A stretch of 64,000 bases of DNA from Aquila chrysaetos chrysaetos (GCF_900496995.4 NC_044005.1:20031363-20095362), one strand, 5' to 3'. Numbered from the stretch's first letter, positions 14,751 to 29,300 are shown. Translations and numbers: made by a program. Notes: generated by a model from the letters alone, not told the origin.

Positions 14751-15616
14751 TTAGCCTGAAATGTATTTCTGCTCTTCTGTATTCCATATTATAAAGAGAG
14801 AGGAAGAAAGAAAATGTCCCATTCATAGAGGAATGATTCTGGCTGTAAGTAGTCCCTGTAGATGCAGAGATCCAAACTTCAGTCTGCCCTTTTCCCTGAC
14901 TTCATCATTTACAGTGGACTAGAAACTGGCAACACACATCAGTAAACCTGTTTTTTCTTGAAATGGTCTAAAATTGGAATTATCTAAAATTAAAAGTACT
15001 GAAGTGTGACCAGGCAGGAACTTCCAGGGGGGGAAAAAAAAGTTCATAAAAGCAAAAGACAATTATTCACAGAAAGAAAATAAAACCCCCAAAAATTATT
15101 AACTAGATGAACTGTCACCTAGCATGCCCAGGTCCTATCTGATTTTCAGACCTGTTCTTTCTTCTTCCTACCTAAGATTCATTGTTCATAAAAAATATCC
15201 CGCATTTTTTTTCTATAGAAGAAACTTATTTTTTAAAAGGATATCTTCTAATTATTTCAATGGAACATTTCCCCACCCCCAAAATCTAATACTGGTAATA
15301 AACAGCTGCAACTTTTCAATAGCTGTAACCAAACCATTTGAATCAATGAACATGCTCCAATTTATTCCAGATATCTTCTCAATCAATAAAAAATGATCCT
15401 GAAAATTTGGGTATTTTTATTTAAATGGGTAATTTTTAAAATATTTTGGTTGTTAATTGGAAAATGTACTTTTTACTTAATTTGTTTCTTTTTGTTCCAA
15501 AGGGACAATAAAAATTTGAGGGTTTTTTTTCAAATTAAATTATCCATATCTGGCAAAATTATTGTGTAAGAGTATACAGCCTTACATACAATTTATATAC
15601 TCTGAAAGAGTATATA

Positions 15617-15648
15617 GTATAGCATAGCATAGCATAGCATAGCATAGT
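15617..15648. repeat. (AGCAT)n pentanucleotide repeat
   Basis: Five perfect AGCAT units at 15621-15645, flanked by TATAGTAT-type degenerate units on both sides. Confidence 0.9.
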
Positions 15649-16642
15649 ATATAACAGCACCTGAACAAGGTGTTTAATGATTTATTTTATAAAATCATAA
15701 TAATTTAATTAAGAACATTTTATTTTCATAAATAGAAGTCAGTCAACTGAAGTCCACTTGTATTTGTCACAGCTTAACTTGTCAAGATATTGCATAATTG
15801 TTTCTGATATCTTCCTTTTTAGTGAAGTTACCATCTGATCTGTAACTGCTTGCTGCATTTCAATGCTCAGATAACAGTAATTCTCCAGCTGTCTGTCTGT
15901 CTGTCACCACAGCAGTTACTGGTCCACTTCAAATCCGTCTTTGAAGCTGTTACTAATATTTTGGCATTTTCTTTCTTTATAAGTCCCACTGTGTACTTAC
16001 CTAAGCTGCTTATTGTATGTCTCTTAACTAGCTAATGATTTCTTCAGCAAACTATGCCCAGCTGTTCCCTGACAATTTAAGTCAAACTCCATCCTTCCTC
16101 TTCCAGGAAAGCAATCACAAAATATTCTCCCCGTAGTTTCCTGGTGTTCTTCTAAACTTCTACCTGCTCATTTTCAGTGGGTAACTTCACGCTCTTTTAT
16201 AGTCTTTCTATCGTCTTCAGGTTCCAAGTGAGTAAGTAGTTATTTCATACAAAGTGAGCAGCAAAGCCATCACAAGAGGTAATAAATATTGGTAAGTCGC
16301 AAACCTCCAAATGCTCCATTTTGTTTGCCTACCTGTCGTTTAAAGGTATACCATGAAGCAAAATGCTTCATCACTGCATGGGAAGATGTGTGATGACAAC
16401 CTCATGAAGGTGAGCATTTTTTTCCTGATTGCTTTTTACCCCGGCAGAATATCACAAATGATTTCTTTTTGGTTAGAGAGCTTCTTAGGGAAGCAAGGAA
16501 AGATAACACCAGCAGATCATTATTCCTATTGCAGTAAAGGCCTAGAGGCTCAAATCAACAGCATTTATGTATGTTGCAAAACAACTTGAAGAATGCGTGT
16601 GTATAACACCAATGTGTTCACCTTCATAAATACTTCATAAAC

Positions 16643-16750
16643 ACTATATATACATATATATACACATATACATGTATACATATAAATACATATCTATGTA
16701 TACATATCTTATATATCTCTTATAATATATATACACATATATATTATACC
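16643..16750. repeat. TA-rich (TATACA)-type low-complexity minisatellite
   Basis: About 105 bases made almost only of TATATA, TACATA and TACACATA units. The minus-strand frame of Tyr, Ile and Met codons across it is a by-product of the repeat. Confidence 0.85.
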
Positions 16751-19700
16751 TTACAAACATGTAAGCATTTTTTCTTTGTATTTGCGTTATGTACTTGGCT
16801 GATTCATAAAATATATTCTCTGACAATCTCTGACCATTTGGAGTAACATCTCAGGTGTGCTCAGGTCTTGCCCCAGTGCGGAGCCAGACCAGAACCCAGA
16901 CCCGTAAGCAAGGAATCACCAGTGTGCAGTTCAGCCACAGCTGTCCCTTCTCCTCTGGGAGACTAACACAACTCCCACAATTCAGATGGCCACTACAGTA
17001 CTGTGGTGATGGTGTGCCATATCAAGGCCATAAAGACAACTACTGCCTTCATTTTTAGCAGACATATGGGGCAAAAAAAACCCCAAACCCCAACAGTCTG
17101 AGAATGGTTCCTGGTTTTCACTTCTAGCAAAACACCCCCTTATGTCTGCTTAAATTTCTATGGCATCTTCTTTTGCACACTCATCTTTGCCTCCCACTGA
17201 CAGCAGACTTTGTATGTTCTTCTTCTTAGTTTATTTAACCCTTTGGGATCTCATGCTAGCCAAATTTTGCACTGAAAATTTTGTTTTGGCGGTATTAACA
17301 GGATATAATTACTGAATATTTTGGCTCTGTCATAATTTGTAATTGAAGGATTGTTTTGCTAATAAACTCAGATTTATTCACCTGCCTGCCAGCCCACAAA
17401 ATATTAGGCAAACTTAGCCCTTTTCTTTTCAATGATGTTATTGCATGGAACAAACTCAATTTTCTTTCCTTTTCCTGCTCACATAGGTAAGGACAGATTG
17501 TATAGTGCACCGTGCAAGATCTCTATGGTATGGCCAGCTGACATTATATAGTAGCAAAGGCAGCAATTTCTGAGCTGGAAACATGACAGGCTCTCCTTTT
17601 TACGCAATACAGTTAACAGCAACTTCCTATTGAAATAATACCAAACACATATACTCTTATTAACAAGGGCATATTCTGGTAAGCTTTAAATGAGGTAGCG
17701 ATGCAAAGTGTGGTGTAGTGTAATATCTGTGACAGTGAGTACAAGTTTCTCTTGCAGGATTTAACTGCTGTTCAGCTGACATATAGGAAGAAAAAGATGT
17801 CAGAAAACCTTCGTTTTGAGTGGCACTAGCACAACTTTCCTATGTGATGCAGGTATACGTGGGCCTCAGTTCTTTGCAAAGAAATCTTTAGGCAAACAAG
17901 ACATTCTTCTAGTGAAGTCAGTCTGCCTCTATTTCTATTTTGAATTATCCCTGCAATGAAAGATGAGCAGTGCTTATGTAAAGCCAAAAGGCAACAAATG
18001 CTTCTCCTCATGCTGAGACATTAAGCCAGTATTTCTTTTATTCATGCATGGTTGCTGCGGAGGTGGGATGTAAAGATCCCACAGCATTTAAAAAGCATGG
18101 GGAAGTCCGGCAGCCCTAATCATATTCCTATCTTCCCATCTGCCAAGGCACAGATCCCTTCCACCCTGAGAAGGGGAAGCCCCGAATATCAGCATAGTAT
18201 GCGATCGAATTTGGAAAGACAGAAAGATCTGCAGGAAAACATCACTTCAGAGCTAACTAAACACTTTCAGTACCTTGCAAATCATCCCTGACTTTATATA
18301 AATGGGAAGTCTGGGGTATCTGAAACTCAGATCATAGCATAGTCCACTTCAATTTTAATGTTCAAGACCATCTGTAACAAATTGACAGCAACACCTTGGC
18401 TGCCATATCTGTCCAAGTGTGAAAACTAATTTCAGGGTCTAGTCTCTTGCACTGAGATAACCAAGCCCATGTAGTCCAAAAGGACAATTTTATTTTAATT
18501 TTCTACTTAAAATACCTTTTCAAGGGAGGCACCTTTGCAAGATAACACTGTTTGCAATATTGTAAGGATCTCAGTCGAGTCATACCTTTGAGCACTTCCT
18601 AACAAGTGCAGCTTGCTGTTTTTTTGGCACATTTCCCATTCCAAAGCACTGAGCCAATCTTACGATATTCCAGGATTAAATACAAATCACTACAACTAAC
18701 ACAACTGGATGCCTCATCATGAAAACATGAAATTATCCATTCCTGAAAGACATTTCTTTCCTTCCAGATCACACATTTATTTTCAAGAACAAAGCACCAC
18801 TTCTCAGGTAATATATCCAGTAATATAGAGTTTGGAATAAAGAAAAAATACGTAATCCAAACTTGTGTAGGCGAGAAACTGTGATATCATTTCCTTTTCC
18901 TTTCTTCCTTCCCTATCATGAATTGACTACCAAGAAATAAAAGTGTTGCTGAGTTTCCAAATTCAGGAATTTCTGGACTTGGATAATTACTATCAGGCTC
19001 TAAGACAGTAGACCTGTGGCTCAAAGCACATTCAGTTCCCAGCAATAATCAGTGGCACTGCCTCTATCAGTGAGGAACTAAAATCACCATTAACAGCAAG
19101 TTTCACATCCTGATGTGCTAAGCAAGAACATTAGCATTGTAAAATGTGCAATCACCAGTTTTTTCCTAATGGCAGAGCTACTAATTTCATCACTATATGG
19201 CTCCTGAAGTGAGGCCAGAAGTCTTAGGATGATTTGTATTTCAATATGGAAACCAGAAGAACCTGAGAGCTGCAAACTCAGCTTCATAAACTCGTATTGC
19301 CATGGGTACAGGACTGCATTAGCAGTGATATTTTCCCAGCAGCTAACAAACATTCTAAGGACAGCAGGCTTTCTTGCCTATGCCTGCAATACTATTCTTT
19401 GTAGCTGGCACAATATGTTGGTTCTAAACGATGGTTCCATATTTTTAAAGTTATAAATACCTGGGTGAATCAGTGAATGGTTTGCATTCTTTACATTTCA
19501 AAGCTGATTATTTGTCCTGGATTTTCCCTACCAGGTACTGAGAGCTCTGATAATTTACGAGCCCCAGGATTATACTGGGGGATGGAAGAGTGAAAATCTC
19601 CCCCGCAGAACTTTCCTCAACTGACTCAAAGGCTGCTTTCTCCATTAACTCTTTTCTTACACCTGCTGAGGAAGTTCCACTGTGGTCTTCATTTTCATTA

Positions 19701-22384
19701 AATGTGATCATGAGCAACGTGTAAGAGTCAATGATGATTCACTAGATTTTATGAGGGGAAAAACATGGCTGTTCCATTTTTACCCAGCAAGTTTTTTCAT
19801 AGTCCCACAGCAATGAGGAGAAATGGAATTTTTCAGCCGAAAAAATGGTGGAGGTAACAATAAAGATGTGAGATGATAGTGTCTGAAAGATGAAAGTGAA
19901 GTTTTATCTCACTCATTTTCATAAAAGATTTCAGTCATCTTACTCATTTTCATTTGCTGCTCAGAAGCTGCTCAAGTTTTAATCCAAGTGTGTGTGAATG
20001 TCCACAGCCTATATCCTATTTAGAGATTATCTACAAAGCAAAAACATTTTTAGGCAAAGATTATGTTATTTTGTGAAGATCTAGAACTCATGGGTTCGCT
20101 GCCTAATTCTGCTATGAGAAGCCCTCTATACCTCTGTTGAACCTATGTACGTACACATAAAACACGTAAATGCAAAATCATTCTTACCATGCCTAGCCAG
20201 GAATTAACAACAAAGCAATTACACCCACAGGTATGTTGTGAAGCTCAAAGCTTTCAGAAATCTAAAGAAAAGCTTGGCATAGGAAAGTCCAGTAGTGATA
20301 GCAACTGAAAAAATAAGTGTATATATAGTTTTAGTTGGGCTCTGCAATAAAATGGAGCTTATGTGCCCACCTGCCCATGTCTCTGATTATCTGTCAGTCA
20401 TATTCTGCTTAAGTAATTTTTGGAGTTGTTGATCAGTCTCTGTCAAATATGAAACAGGGCTAGCAGTCTCCAAGATAACTATGATCCTACAGATTTTCGG
20501 ACAATAAGAGTTGGTGTAACAGAGATCCTAATTCATGTTATTCTAAAACAAGGTCAGTCTGAAAAAACTTCTACTTATTTTGACAGTGATCAGCATATAC
20601 ACATTGCCCAGCATTTAGCAATGTAGCTCTTGATAAGACATAGCATGTGCTGACTTTTGTGAAATTAAGGGGATCAGAAGACACTTAACGGTAACTGTAG
20701 AGTGGGTTGGCTGAGGGAATAAAAGGAACAAATTAAAGGAAACTGAGTTCAAGTGAAAAATTAAAATAAAAAAAATCAGATAGAATTTAAACAATCTTAA
20801 TTAAGTTTCAATACATCCTCACAAACATATAGGCCAGTTGGGATGTTACACACTCACAGTTCAGTTGAAACCTAAGTTATAACCTCAGCTTTGTTTCCTG
20901 AGGTTATTACCAGATGTGTGACTGCACCAGGTACAGCTAGAACCATCTCTAAAACTATCCCTAAACTCAGTTCCTCTCTGTGGACTTCACCAGTGATCAC
21001 TGGTGTCCCTGTGGCTTTGATCAGAAACACACATTTTGGTGTTCAATACAGGACTATTACTCCTGTATTTCAATTGCCTACCAAACACAGAAGTCAGCTA
21101 AATGATATATATGGTTTCTACATGAAAACATGCTTTCTGAAAACAGGAAAATCCCATATCAAACACCGATAAATCTGAGGAAAACTTTGTGGGTTAGGTT
21201 CATTTCTGTTTATTACTTCACTTGTTTGTGTGTAGGTGTGTAAATGAATGCAGGTCTTCTGTGGCATGGCATGTTTCAAATGCACATTCACACAGAGGTG
21301 TCCCAATAGCCTGGGCAGCCCTTGTCTGTAACTTCTGCAAGGAAGCATTCTGTAAGATCAGAAATCTTCATTTCTAAGTGCTGATGCACTGAAAAAAAAA
21401 TATTTCTACCCATGTCTAAGCTAATATCACAGCCCTGCACTTGCAGATTAGCACAGTTCGTAGGCACAATGGCCCTGGCAGTCAGGCTCCTGGTGGCACG
21501 TCAAGGCAGTCCTTGGCAGTGCGGCATCTTGTGCCGAGACCCTGTGATTTAAGGGCAGGAAGCCATGCAGTTTAGGCTTCACACTTCATGCATACAGTTG
21601 ACTAATGACCATGAAACTGTTATTGCCATGGTTCATTATGTTAAGTCAAAGGGGACAATGATTGCTTTTCCAATAAAATGCTCTTAATTCAGTGACACTA
21701 AACTGGTATCAATTGCCATCCAGAAAGGTTCAAAGGAGATAATAATCTCTAAAATGCTGCAGGGTTGTTGTTTTTTATCGCTAATTTGTGCATGTTTTGA
21801 CAGTAATCACTGACCCCTTTGATGTTTCCAGAGGTTCCCATGGTGCTGCTATGAGAAGTTTTGGCAGATTCTGCAGTCCTCAGATCAACAGCAGGAGGAT
21901 TTATTCAACAGCAAGTATTGGGTTTATTCTTTTACTTCACACATCAGAGCTTCAACCCTACATATTTTTGTCGTAATACTTTAAAAAGAAAATTTTAAAT
22001 GCAAAATTAAATGGGTACTAAAAACTTGAAATCTAATAGATCTAAAAAATAGCTACCTTTTTGTCCTTCTGAGAATGTTTGTGGTTTTACAGAAGACTTC
22101 ACTTGCTCTTCTGTTTCACCTTGCTGTAAGAAATGCCAGTATGAAGAAAACTAGCTATACTTCACTGTCCTGTGAAGAAATAAATGGAGAAAAAAAAAGC
22201 AAAAAAGAAATTTCAACTACATTAATTATATTTTATGTGTAATTGCAGAAGAAAAATTTTAAAATTATTTCTGCAGAGACCTCTTTATACCTATTACTTG
22301 CCCAGAATAAGAAAGTAAGTAGTTCCATTATTTCAGGGTGATTACTGAGGATGTGTAAAATTAAGCATCTGCATAAATCTGGAT

Positions 22385-23377
22385 TGTATTTGTTTTGGGC
22401 TTGTGTGGCAGGGTTTTTGGTAGCAAGGGAGGGGCCGCAGGGGTGGCTCCTGTGAGAAGCTGCTCGAAGCTTCCCCAACTCCAAGTCAGACCCGTCTCTG
22501 GCCAAGGCCGAGCCCATCAGCGATGGTGGTAGCGCCTCTGGGAGAACAGATTTAAGAAGGGGAACCTGCAGCGGAGAGGGGAGTGGGATGTGAGAGGAAC
22601 CCCTCTGCAGACACCGAGGCCAGTGAAGAAGGAGGGGAGGAGGAGCGGGGGAGGAGGGGATGCCCCTGCAGCCCATGGTGAGACGGCAGGCTGTCCCCCC
22701 CAGCCCACGGAGGGGAGCAGGGGAGCAGATGCCCACCTGCAGCCCGGGGAGGAGCCCACGCCGGAGCAGGGGGATGCCCCCCAAGATGGCCGGGACTCCA
22801 TGGGAAAGCCCGCGCTGGAGCAGTCTGTGACTGAAGATCGGCCGGAGGCAAGGACCCAGGGAAGTTTGTGAGGAACTGCAGCCTGTGGAAAGGACTCACG
22901 CTGGAGAAGTTCGTAGAGGACTGTCTCCTGTGGGAGGGACCCCACAGTGGAGCAGGGGACGGGTGAGGAGTCCTCCCCCTGAGGAGGAAGGAGCGGCAGA
23001 GACAATGTGTGATGAGCTGACCCCAACCCCCATTCCCCGTCCCCCTGCGCCGCCGGGGGGAGGAGGTGGAGAGAACCGGGAGTGGGGTTGAGCCGGGAAG
23101 GAGGGAGGGGTGGGGGGAAGGTGTTTTAAGGTTTGGTTGTACTTCTTGTTATCTTTGTTTTGTTTTGATTTGTAGTAAATTAAATTGATTTTGTTTCTAT
23201 CCCAAGTTGAGCCTGTCTTTTGCCTGTGACCATAATTGGTGAGTGATCCCTCCCAGTCCTTGTCTTGACCCATGAGTTTTTCTTTATATTTTCTCCTCAT
23301 CCCAGCAGGGCCGGGGGGGGAGGAGTAAGTGAGCAGCTTCGTGGTGGTTTGTTACCAGATGGGCTTAAACCACAACA
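22385..23377 (+). mobile_element. Solo LTR of an avian endogenous retrovirus
   Basis: A GC-rich island with abrupt edges sits in AT-rich intron. It begins TGTATT and ends ACAACA (TG...CA termini), about 993 bases. The pattern matches a GC-rich LTR class I know from bird genomes: a proline/glycine-rich low-complexity U3, a poly(A)-signal-like AGTAAA at 23174-23179, then a U5-like part containing TTGGTGAGTGATCCCTCCC near 23234. That order puts the LTR on the plus strand. No partner LTR, primer-binding site or internal gag/pol/env region is present in the window, so it is a solo LTR. Flanking 5-mers (TGGAT left, GTAGT right) do not form an obvious target-site duplication. Open frames of 68-183 codons on both strands come from base composition and are not genes. 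The exact family name is not certain. Confidence 0.85.
22755..22954 (+). repeat. Dispersed CACGCTGGAGCAG motifs inside the LTR
   Basis: Four related 15-base units of the form CCCACGCTGGAGCAG occur at about 22755, 22809, 22885 and 22940. The last two belong to imperfect repeats of about 43 bases (22869-22911 and 22912-22955). They lie in the presumed U3 part and look like an expanded internal repeat of this LTR family. Confidence 0.7.
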
Positions 23378-26300
23378 GTAGTTCAGACACTGTCTACAGC
23401 ACCATCTATTTTAGGCACATTTTCAACAGAGAAATTCAAGACTGCTATTCAGACTCTCTCCCCTTTGCAGATACCTGACTTACTTACAAAATTCCTAGAG
23501 CCTCATTGTCCCTCCACAAAGTACCAGAAGCACCTACATAAAAGTTGCCATGAATACTCCAGAGCAACTCAGCCTGACTATCCAAACCTTGTGTTCCAGA
23601 AGTCATGCAAAAAGATGTCTAAACTCTCTTTGCATCTCTTGACTTAAATTTGTTGACTTTACTATGCACTGGCAATTATGAATTCTGTTCAAAGTACTAG
23701 TGGTGGTGCCTAATTTTATTGCATATAGTGGGCAATGACTGAAGTAACCAATCACCTGTGAAGTCAGAAGCTTCAACTCTAAGCCCTACTTGGCCACAGG
23801 GGGGTTTCAAGCATTGCTCTCATTCCCCAGAACAGTATCTAATCCACCAACTTGAACACAAGGCTGGGACAGAGCCTTTTCTGTCCCTTCTTAGGGAACC
23901 TGGACCACGGTGCCAACTATAACAGGAGAAGAAATGGAGCAAGGACATAAAGCTGCCAGGGAAGCTACTGACCATGTCACCTCTACTTTTTTAGTTTACC
24001 AGTATAGCAAAGTCCCGACACTGAGTGTCACCACTTATGAATGCTATTAAGGGGTCATCTTTCATCCCTGCCATAGGAAAATGAGATTCTTCGGAGGAAT
24101 CTGCTCCTGGAAAATCTGCTCTTGTCAGCTCCTTAGCTTATCACACCAGACAGCTGGCTCAGGTAAAGTCCCCCAGGGGCTTCTCCAGAGCTCTGTCCTA
24201 GAAGAGCACTCTTCAGAAAACACAAGATCCAGTCCAACATAGCCTGAAAGCCTCAGTCACGCCTGTGTTGTCATCAGGGACAAGGTAATGGTCAGGAACG
24301 AATTAACAAGTAGACAATAAGGAAAGAAGGGTGAAAAAAAAAGAAAGATCAGGTGCAAAGTCTGTCGTTGTTGAAAGCAATTTTATATAAAGTCAAAAAA
24401 GCATCTGAATTAAACCATTCACAGCAGGGTCTGTTGGACTCCTGTAGTCATCAGACCCCACAGCTTTTCTGAGTCCTGAAACAAAAAAGACCCAGAGAGG
24501 CTCTGAGAGGTATATACTTCCTGAATGGACTAGTTGTAAACACTACATTCTCCATTTTAGAAATAAACTTATGAAGTTAAAAACCCTATTGCTACTGCTT
24601 CTATTTGACCAAAACTGAATTCCTGATTTTAGAAAACAAAGCCTAACCAGTTCATGGTATTTCAGGGTTTGACCTATCTTATAGCACTAATTGTGCAGTG
24701 TTTAATTATGCTTCTACTCTGCTGAGTATCTTTTTCTTTTACATTGCTTAGTTTTGTGGGATCTTGCATAGATTTACTTTTTTGGATGTCCTCTGAAAGG
24801 GCAAGTGCTAAAGACAGTACATTGCTAGAAAATCAGTAGTCATAGGGTTCAAAAGTCTTTGCTCATTCTTTTGAAATGGCTGTTATTCTAAGTACTTAAA
24901 AGTTGTATTTGATGTAACTGAGGCTTTTGCTTCTCTCTATCTGTAGGTCTTTTGATCACCTCCTAATTAATGAAGTAATGACAACCAATTATATTTACAT
25001 CTAACACAAAGTATATTGTTTGTCATACCCACTTAACTTTCCTTTCTTGCATGCTAACACAATGTTGTAACCTTAACATTTTCTGCCTTTCTGCCTTACT
25101 GCTGCTGGGAGCATTAATAAGTAAAGTTATTCCATTTTAACATTTTAATTAAGTAGCAATTAAATATGAAGAGCTGAAATGTCTGCGTAACTCATCTATC
25201 AGGATGCTACTTCCAAGCGAAGTCTACAAAAGACTTAAAATGCATTAGGATTCTGTTGTTTTGCTATGGACAAAGCCTCATTAAAGCTATGAAAGGGAGT
25301 TACACACCTCTTTGCAGGGCTAAATCCATGTTTTATCACTGATTTGAGTTCTTTGTTCTCTGAGTCAGAGCCCTGCAAGAGCACAAGCCTCAGAAATGGT
25401 GGGGAAGGCCAAATTCACTTTCTTATGTTCACGTGCATCAGCACTGTCAGGTTTTTTGCCAAGGGGAACTTGAATTTGGCTCTGTGGTTAAGGCAGAGGT
25501 TTCTGACATCCTCTGTGGAACAAAAAAGTTTGTTTGTTTTCTCTGGATTCAAGTAAAATTCTGTTGGCCACTGTAGATGAACTTTACCGGGCAGAACAAA
25601 CTGACTTCTTACCAAGTCCCATAATAGTTACTTGATGTGAAGAAACGCCCATGTTGCCAGATACTTGATTTGTTTCTAACTTTAAAAATAGAATATCTTT
25701 TAAAAAATGCAAAACAATAAAGGAACAAAGAAAGAAAATTAATTATATTCTAATTGTTTCTGTGTAGTGGAATTAACTAGGAATTTTCTAACAAAACATT
25801 TTTTCACAGGGAAATAACAAAGCATCAAACCCAAGTGGTTCACAGAAACATTTTGGTTTTGACATATTTTTCCCAAAACAGAAACAGGATTCTGACAATT
25901 GAGAAGCCATCTTCCTTAGTGGTCTGCTAAAGAGCCCCAGTTTCCTTGCGTGTGGCTGAGACAGCCCTGCTCTGTGGGTTGTCCAGTGACAAGTAACTCG
26001 TAACCCCAAAACAACCTGTTGCAGAGCCAGAGGTTCACGACAGCCCAGCTGTGCTGGTGGCTCTTGGACGCACAGTGTTCCTCAGGCTCCCTTTGGCATG
26101 GGGAGAAACTACCCTTATTCCCGGAAAAGGTTTCCAACTGTCCCAATGACAGAAACTTTCCAAAAACCACTCTCCTTTTTAGAGTCACCAAGTGGAGTCC
26201 TTGGTGCACTTGGCAGCATGCAGAATCCCTGACATTACATATCTGGCTGCTCCGTGTTGCTTTGAAAAAGGAGAAAGAAAAAGTATTCTTGCAGACAACA

Positions 26301-29300
26301 TTTTGTATATGATCTGTAGAAACTTTTGGAGTCTCTATGCAAATGTAAGCCTGAACTAGCTCCATCAGGTCACCTGCTACCCCTAACTCCTTTGAACACG
26401 CTGCTACTGCAAACTGTCCTCTAGCACTATAATTGAGCACTAACACTGTGTCCTGGGACAGTTCCAGAGTCCAAGGGTTTAGTGGGCCAAACACCAATTA
26501 CCAGCTAGCTCCTTTCTTGAATAAAGTTGAGCATCTGTTTTGTAAACAATTCTGCTAAGAAACCATTTTAATTTTATAATTTGGTCTGTAATTCTGAATT
26601 ATGCAGGAGCACTGCAGAAATGAAGTCACAGATATCCTGCAGCCTAATTTACCTTTAAACGGTAGATAAAATGATGACCAAATGTTCGGATTTACAAGAG
26701 CTCAGATAAAGAGGAATACTCATAATATTCATTATTCCAGGTCAGAAGATGAAATACACCTGGAGTCAGGAGGCGACTGCCCCCTTAATATCCACCTCTT
26801 TGTGGCTGGTTGTCTGCACTCCATGATTTGGACATTACAGCAGAATATAGGGCCAGGGCTCACTAGACATTACACGGAAAATAAGGCTTGCAGAACAGAA
26901 TGGAAGAATGAGGAAGAAAATATTTTTGCTGAAAACAAGTCCTTCCTCAGCTACAAGAGGCATAATCCCCTGGCAGTGGGGGAATAGTGGGCCAGATACT
27001 GTGGGCAGTAAGACAGATCCCGCATCCCTGGTTACAGGAGACTCTTACAGCAGCCAGTATTAGATAAACGCTTCTACATACTGCTTTGCTGAGAGCATCT
27101 TCCTTCTCACAAATCGCAGGCATCAATCAAGGCATGAGGCTTCAGTTCTTCCAGTTACATAATTTGGGCACGGCTCCAGTTAATAGACAGGATAACAGTC
27201 AAAACGGCACAGGGGGAGAAAAGGGGACTGCATTTGCAACCAAGACCCTATTTAAGATGAAAGGTAAATAAATGATGTGATTTTAATGTTTCAGCCCAAT
27301 CACACGAGTCTCCCCTGCTGTGGATACTTACCGTTTTCCTGTAAATTCATAGCCCTTGACATTTATTCCTTTCTTCCACAGCTATTTTAACTTACAGCTT
27401 AGTCAACTTACAGCTTAGTCACCTGACCTTTCTAATACAACAGCAAGGCAAAAGCTGGCTTCTGACCCCCGCAGCCTCCTCACTGCAGACAGCTGTACCT
27501 CGGAGTGCTGGCCTGCACTGGGAGCAAGTGCTGGGAGTGCTTATAGAAGTCAGAGCAGCGCTTCTTCCCACCCATATTTCTCGCTTTGATTTTTCTCTGT
27601 GCCGATCAGGTGCTGATTCTCTGTCAACTCTAAGATATCTCAGACTACTACTTAAATGTGTTTCACGCTTTTTTTTTTTATTATTACTCATTATGTCAGG
27701 ACTTGACATGATTTTGTCAGGATTGCAAACACTTGCCAATGCTCCCCCTTTAATCTGCCGGGGAGGCAATTCTAGGTATGAGACTGTTGTATCTCACAGC
27801 TCTAGCAGCAAATAAACACATCGGAAACTGAGCTGGTATTTTTGTATGCTTCTGAGCTGCTCATTTTCATGCTCGATTTGGGCTACTCCCTATTACTTCC
27901 TTCTTGTGCAACATATTCTGTCATGGAAAAAATGATCTGTTTGCAACTGAAAGTGCTGCTGATATAATGCATTGCTCTAAGAAACAAAAAAACCCCATAG
28001 ATGAAGAAACACTACTTTAAGTCATTTATTCTAGCCAGCACTTGATTTACCCTAGTATGGGCAGCGTTACACCCCAGATAGTCAGAGACATTGCTCCACT
28101 GCAAGGGAGTTTTCTCCTGAGCAGCTGGGGGGGTGTATGCATGTGTATGGCAGAAGGATCATCCCAGGGACCCCACCGAAGCAGGTCAGTTTTGAATTCC
28201 AGCTAGGATTGCATAAGAGACTCTGAGAAAGGATGTCCCCAAAGTATGCAGAATCCATGACAGTTAACACACTTGTTCTGCCCTTTCCTCATCAACTTTG
28301 GTGACTGCTTAAATACCAATCTGACTGCCTCGGAGCAACATGACTCCTTAACCCTCAGGAGAATTTTCTGCCACCAAGGTAGGTCCTGTCAGTGGCACTC
28401 ATGGCGCAGCTATAGCAGTGTGATTTAGATCTCTGCAGCAAGGATTGTGCAGAAATCTGCATAATTTTTTAAATCCTTAGGAAGGTTCCCAGCACACAGG
28501 GACAGCACAGGAGAAGGGTCTGAGCAGGACTGCCAGGCTGAAGCTGAGACAGAGGGAAGCAATGTATATAGAGAGAACATTTTTATTCTAATTAGGTTCC
28601 TAGTTCACATTAGTTCCTAGTTCAGGAAATTCTTACAATGGTCATAGGATGGGTCCCATGCCTATCCATCCATGTAGATGAAGTTTTAACTTCTGTGCTC
28701 TTAATTAAGGTGAGATTACGCAGATTGTAAGCCTTTGCCACAGGTAAAAGAAAACGCCAACCTTACCCACTCCAAGCAACTATATTTTCAACAAATGCTC
28801 TAAGTGATTAAAATGCTTCCCACTGAACTGGTGAGAAGAAAAATAGGCATTCCCTGTGTAAAATAAATGGACAGACACCATTAATGAATGGATCCTTTCA
28901 TTATGTTAAAGATCTTTCCTATTCAGGAACTACAGATATGCCAGTTCGCAACAAAGCCTCAAGCTCTGAGACCTTAATGAAGAAATTAAATGCTGTAGGA
29001 ACAAGCACCTGTGTGATGCCATAATTGTCATGTGTAAGGGACAAAATCTATCTCAGGACTCATTAAAGCAAGCACTCCAGGAACATGCAAGCCAAAAGAT
29101 TTTGGAGCATAGCTTCATTGTTGAAATGCAAGTGTTTGTATTCTTCAAAACATCTGGAATACGTGCAAATGAGGGACAAAGGCATTTAGCCTAGATAATA
29201 TTCAGTGGCACTAAAAGACAGCTGGATCACTTCAGTTTGAGCAAGGGGTAACGAGTAGCTGTGCTGCTGCTGAAGCTCAGCAGGTGACTCTAAGCCTGTG

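Larger units (their letters stand above)
14561..22384. other. AT-rich intronic DNA with several microsatellites
   Basis: No coding exon or RNA gene was recognised. The stretch contains the microsatellites listed separately at 14.73, 15.62 and 16.64 kb, plus a short (CTGT)n run near 15891-15904. Short open frames (60-93 codons) show no family resemblance. Confidence 0.5.

Noticed and set aside
22233..23300. Several overlapping open frames (93-183 codons) in the GC-rich LTR
   Set aside because: They are overlapping frames on both strands of a low-complexity LTR, with no retroviral protein domains.
25916..26497. 193-codon minus-strand open frame
   Set aside because: It begins with TTG, shows no recognisable domain, and overlaps a 97-codon plus-strand frame. 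Treated as chance.
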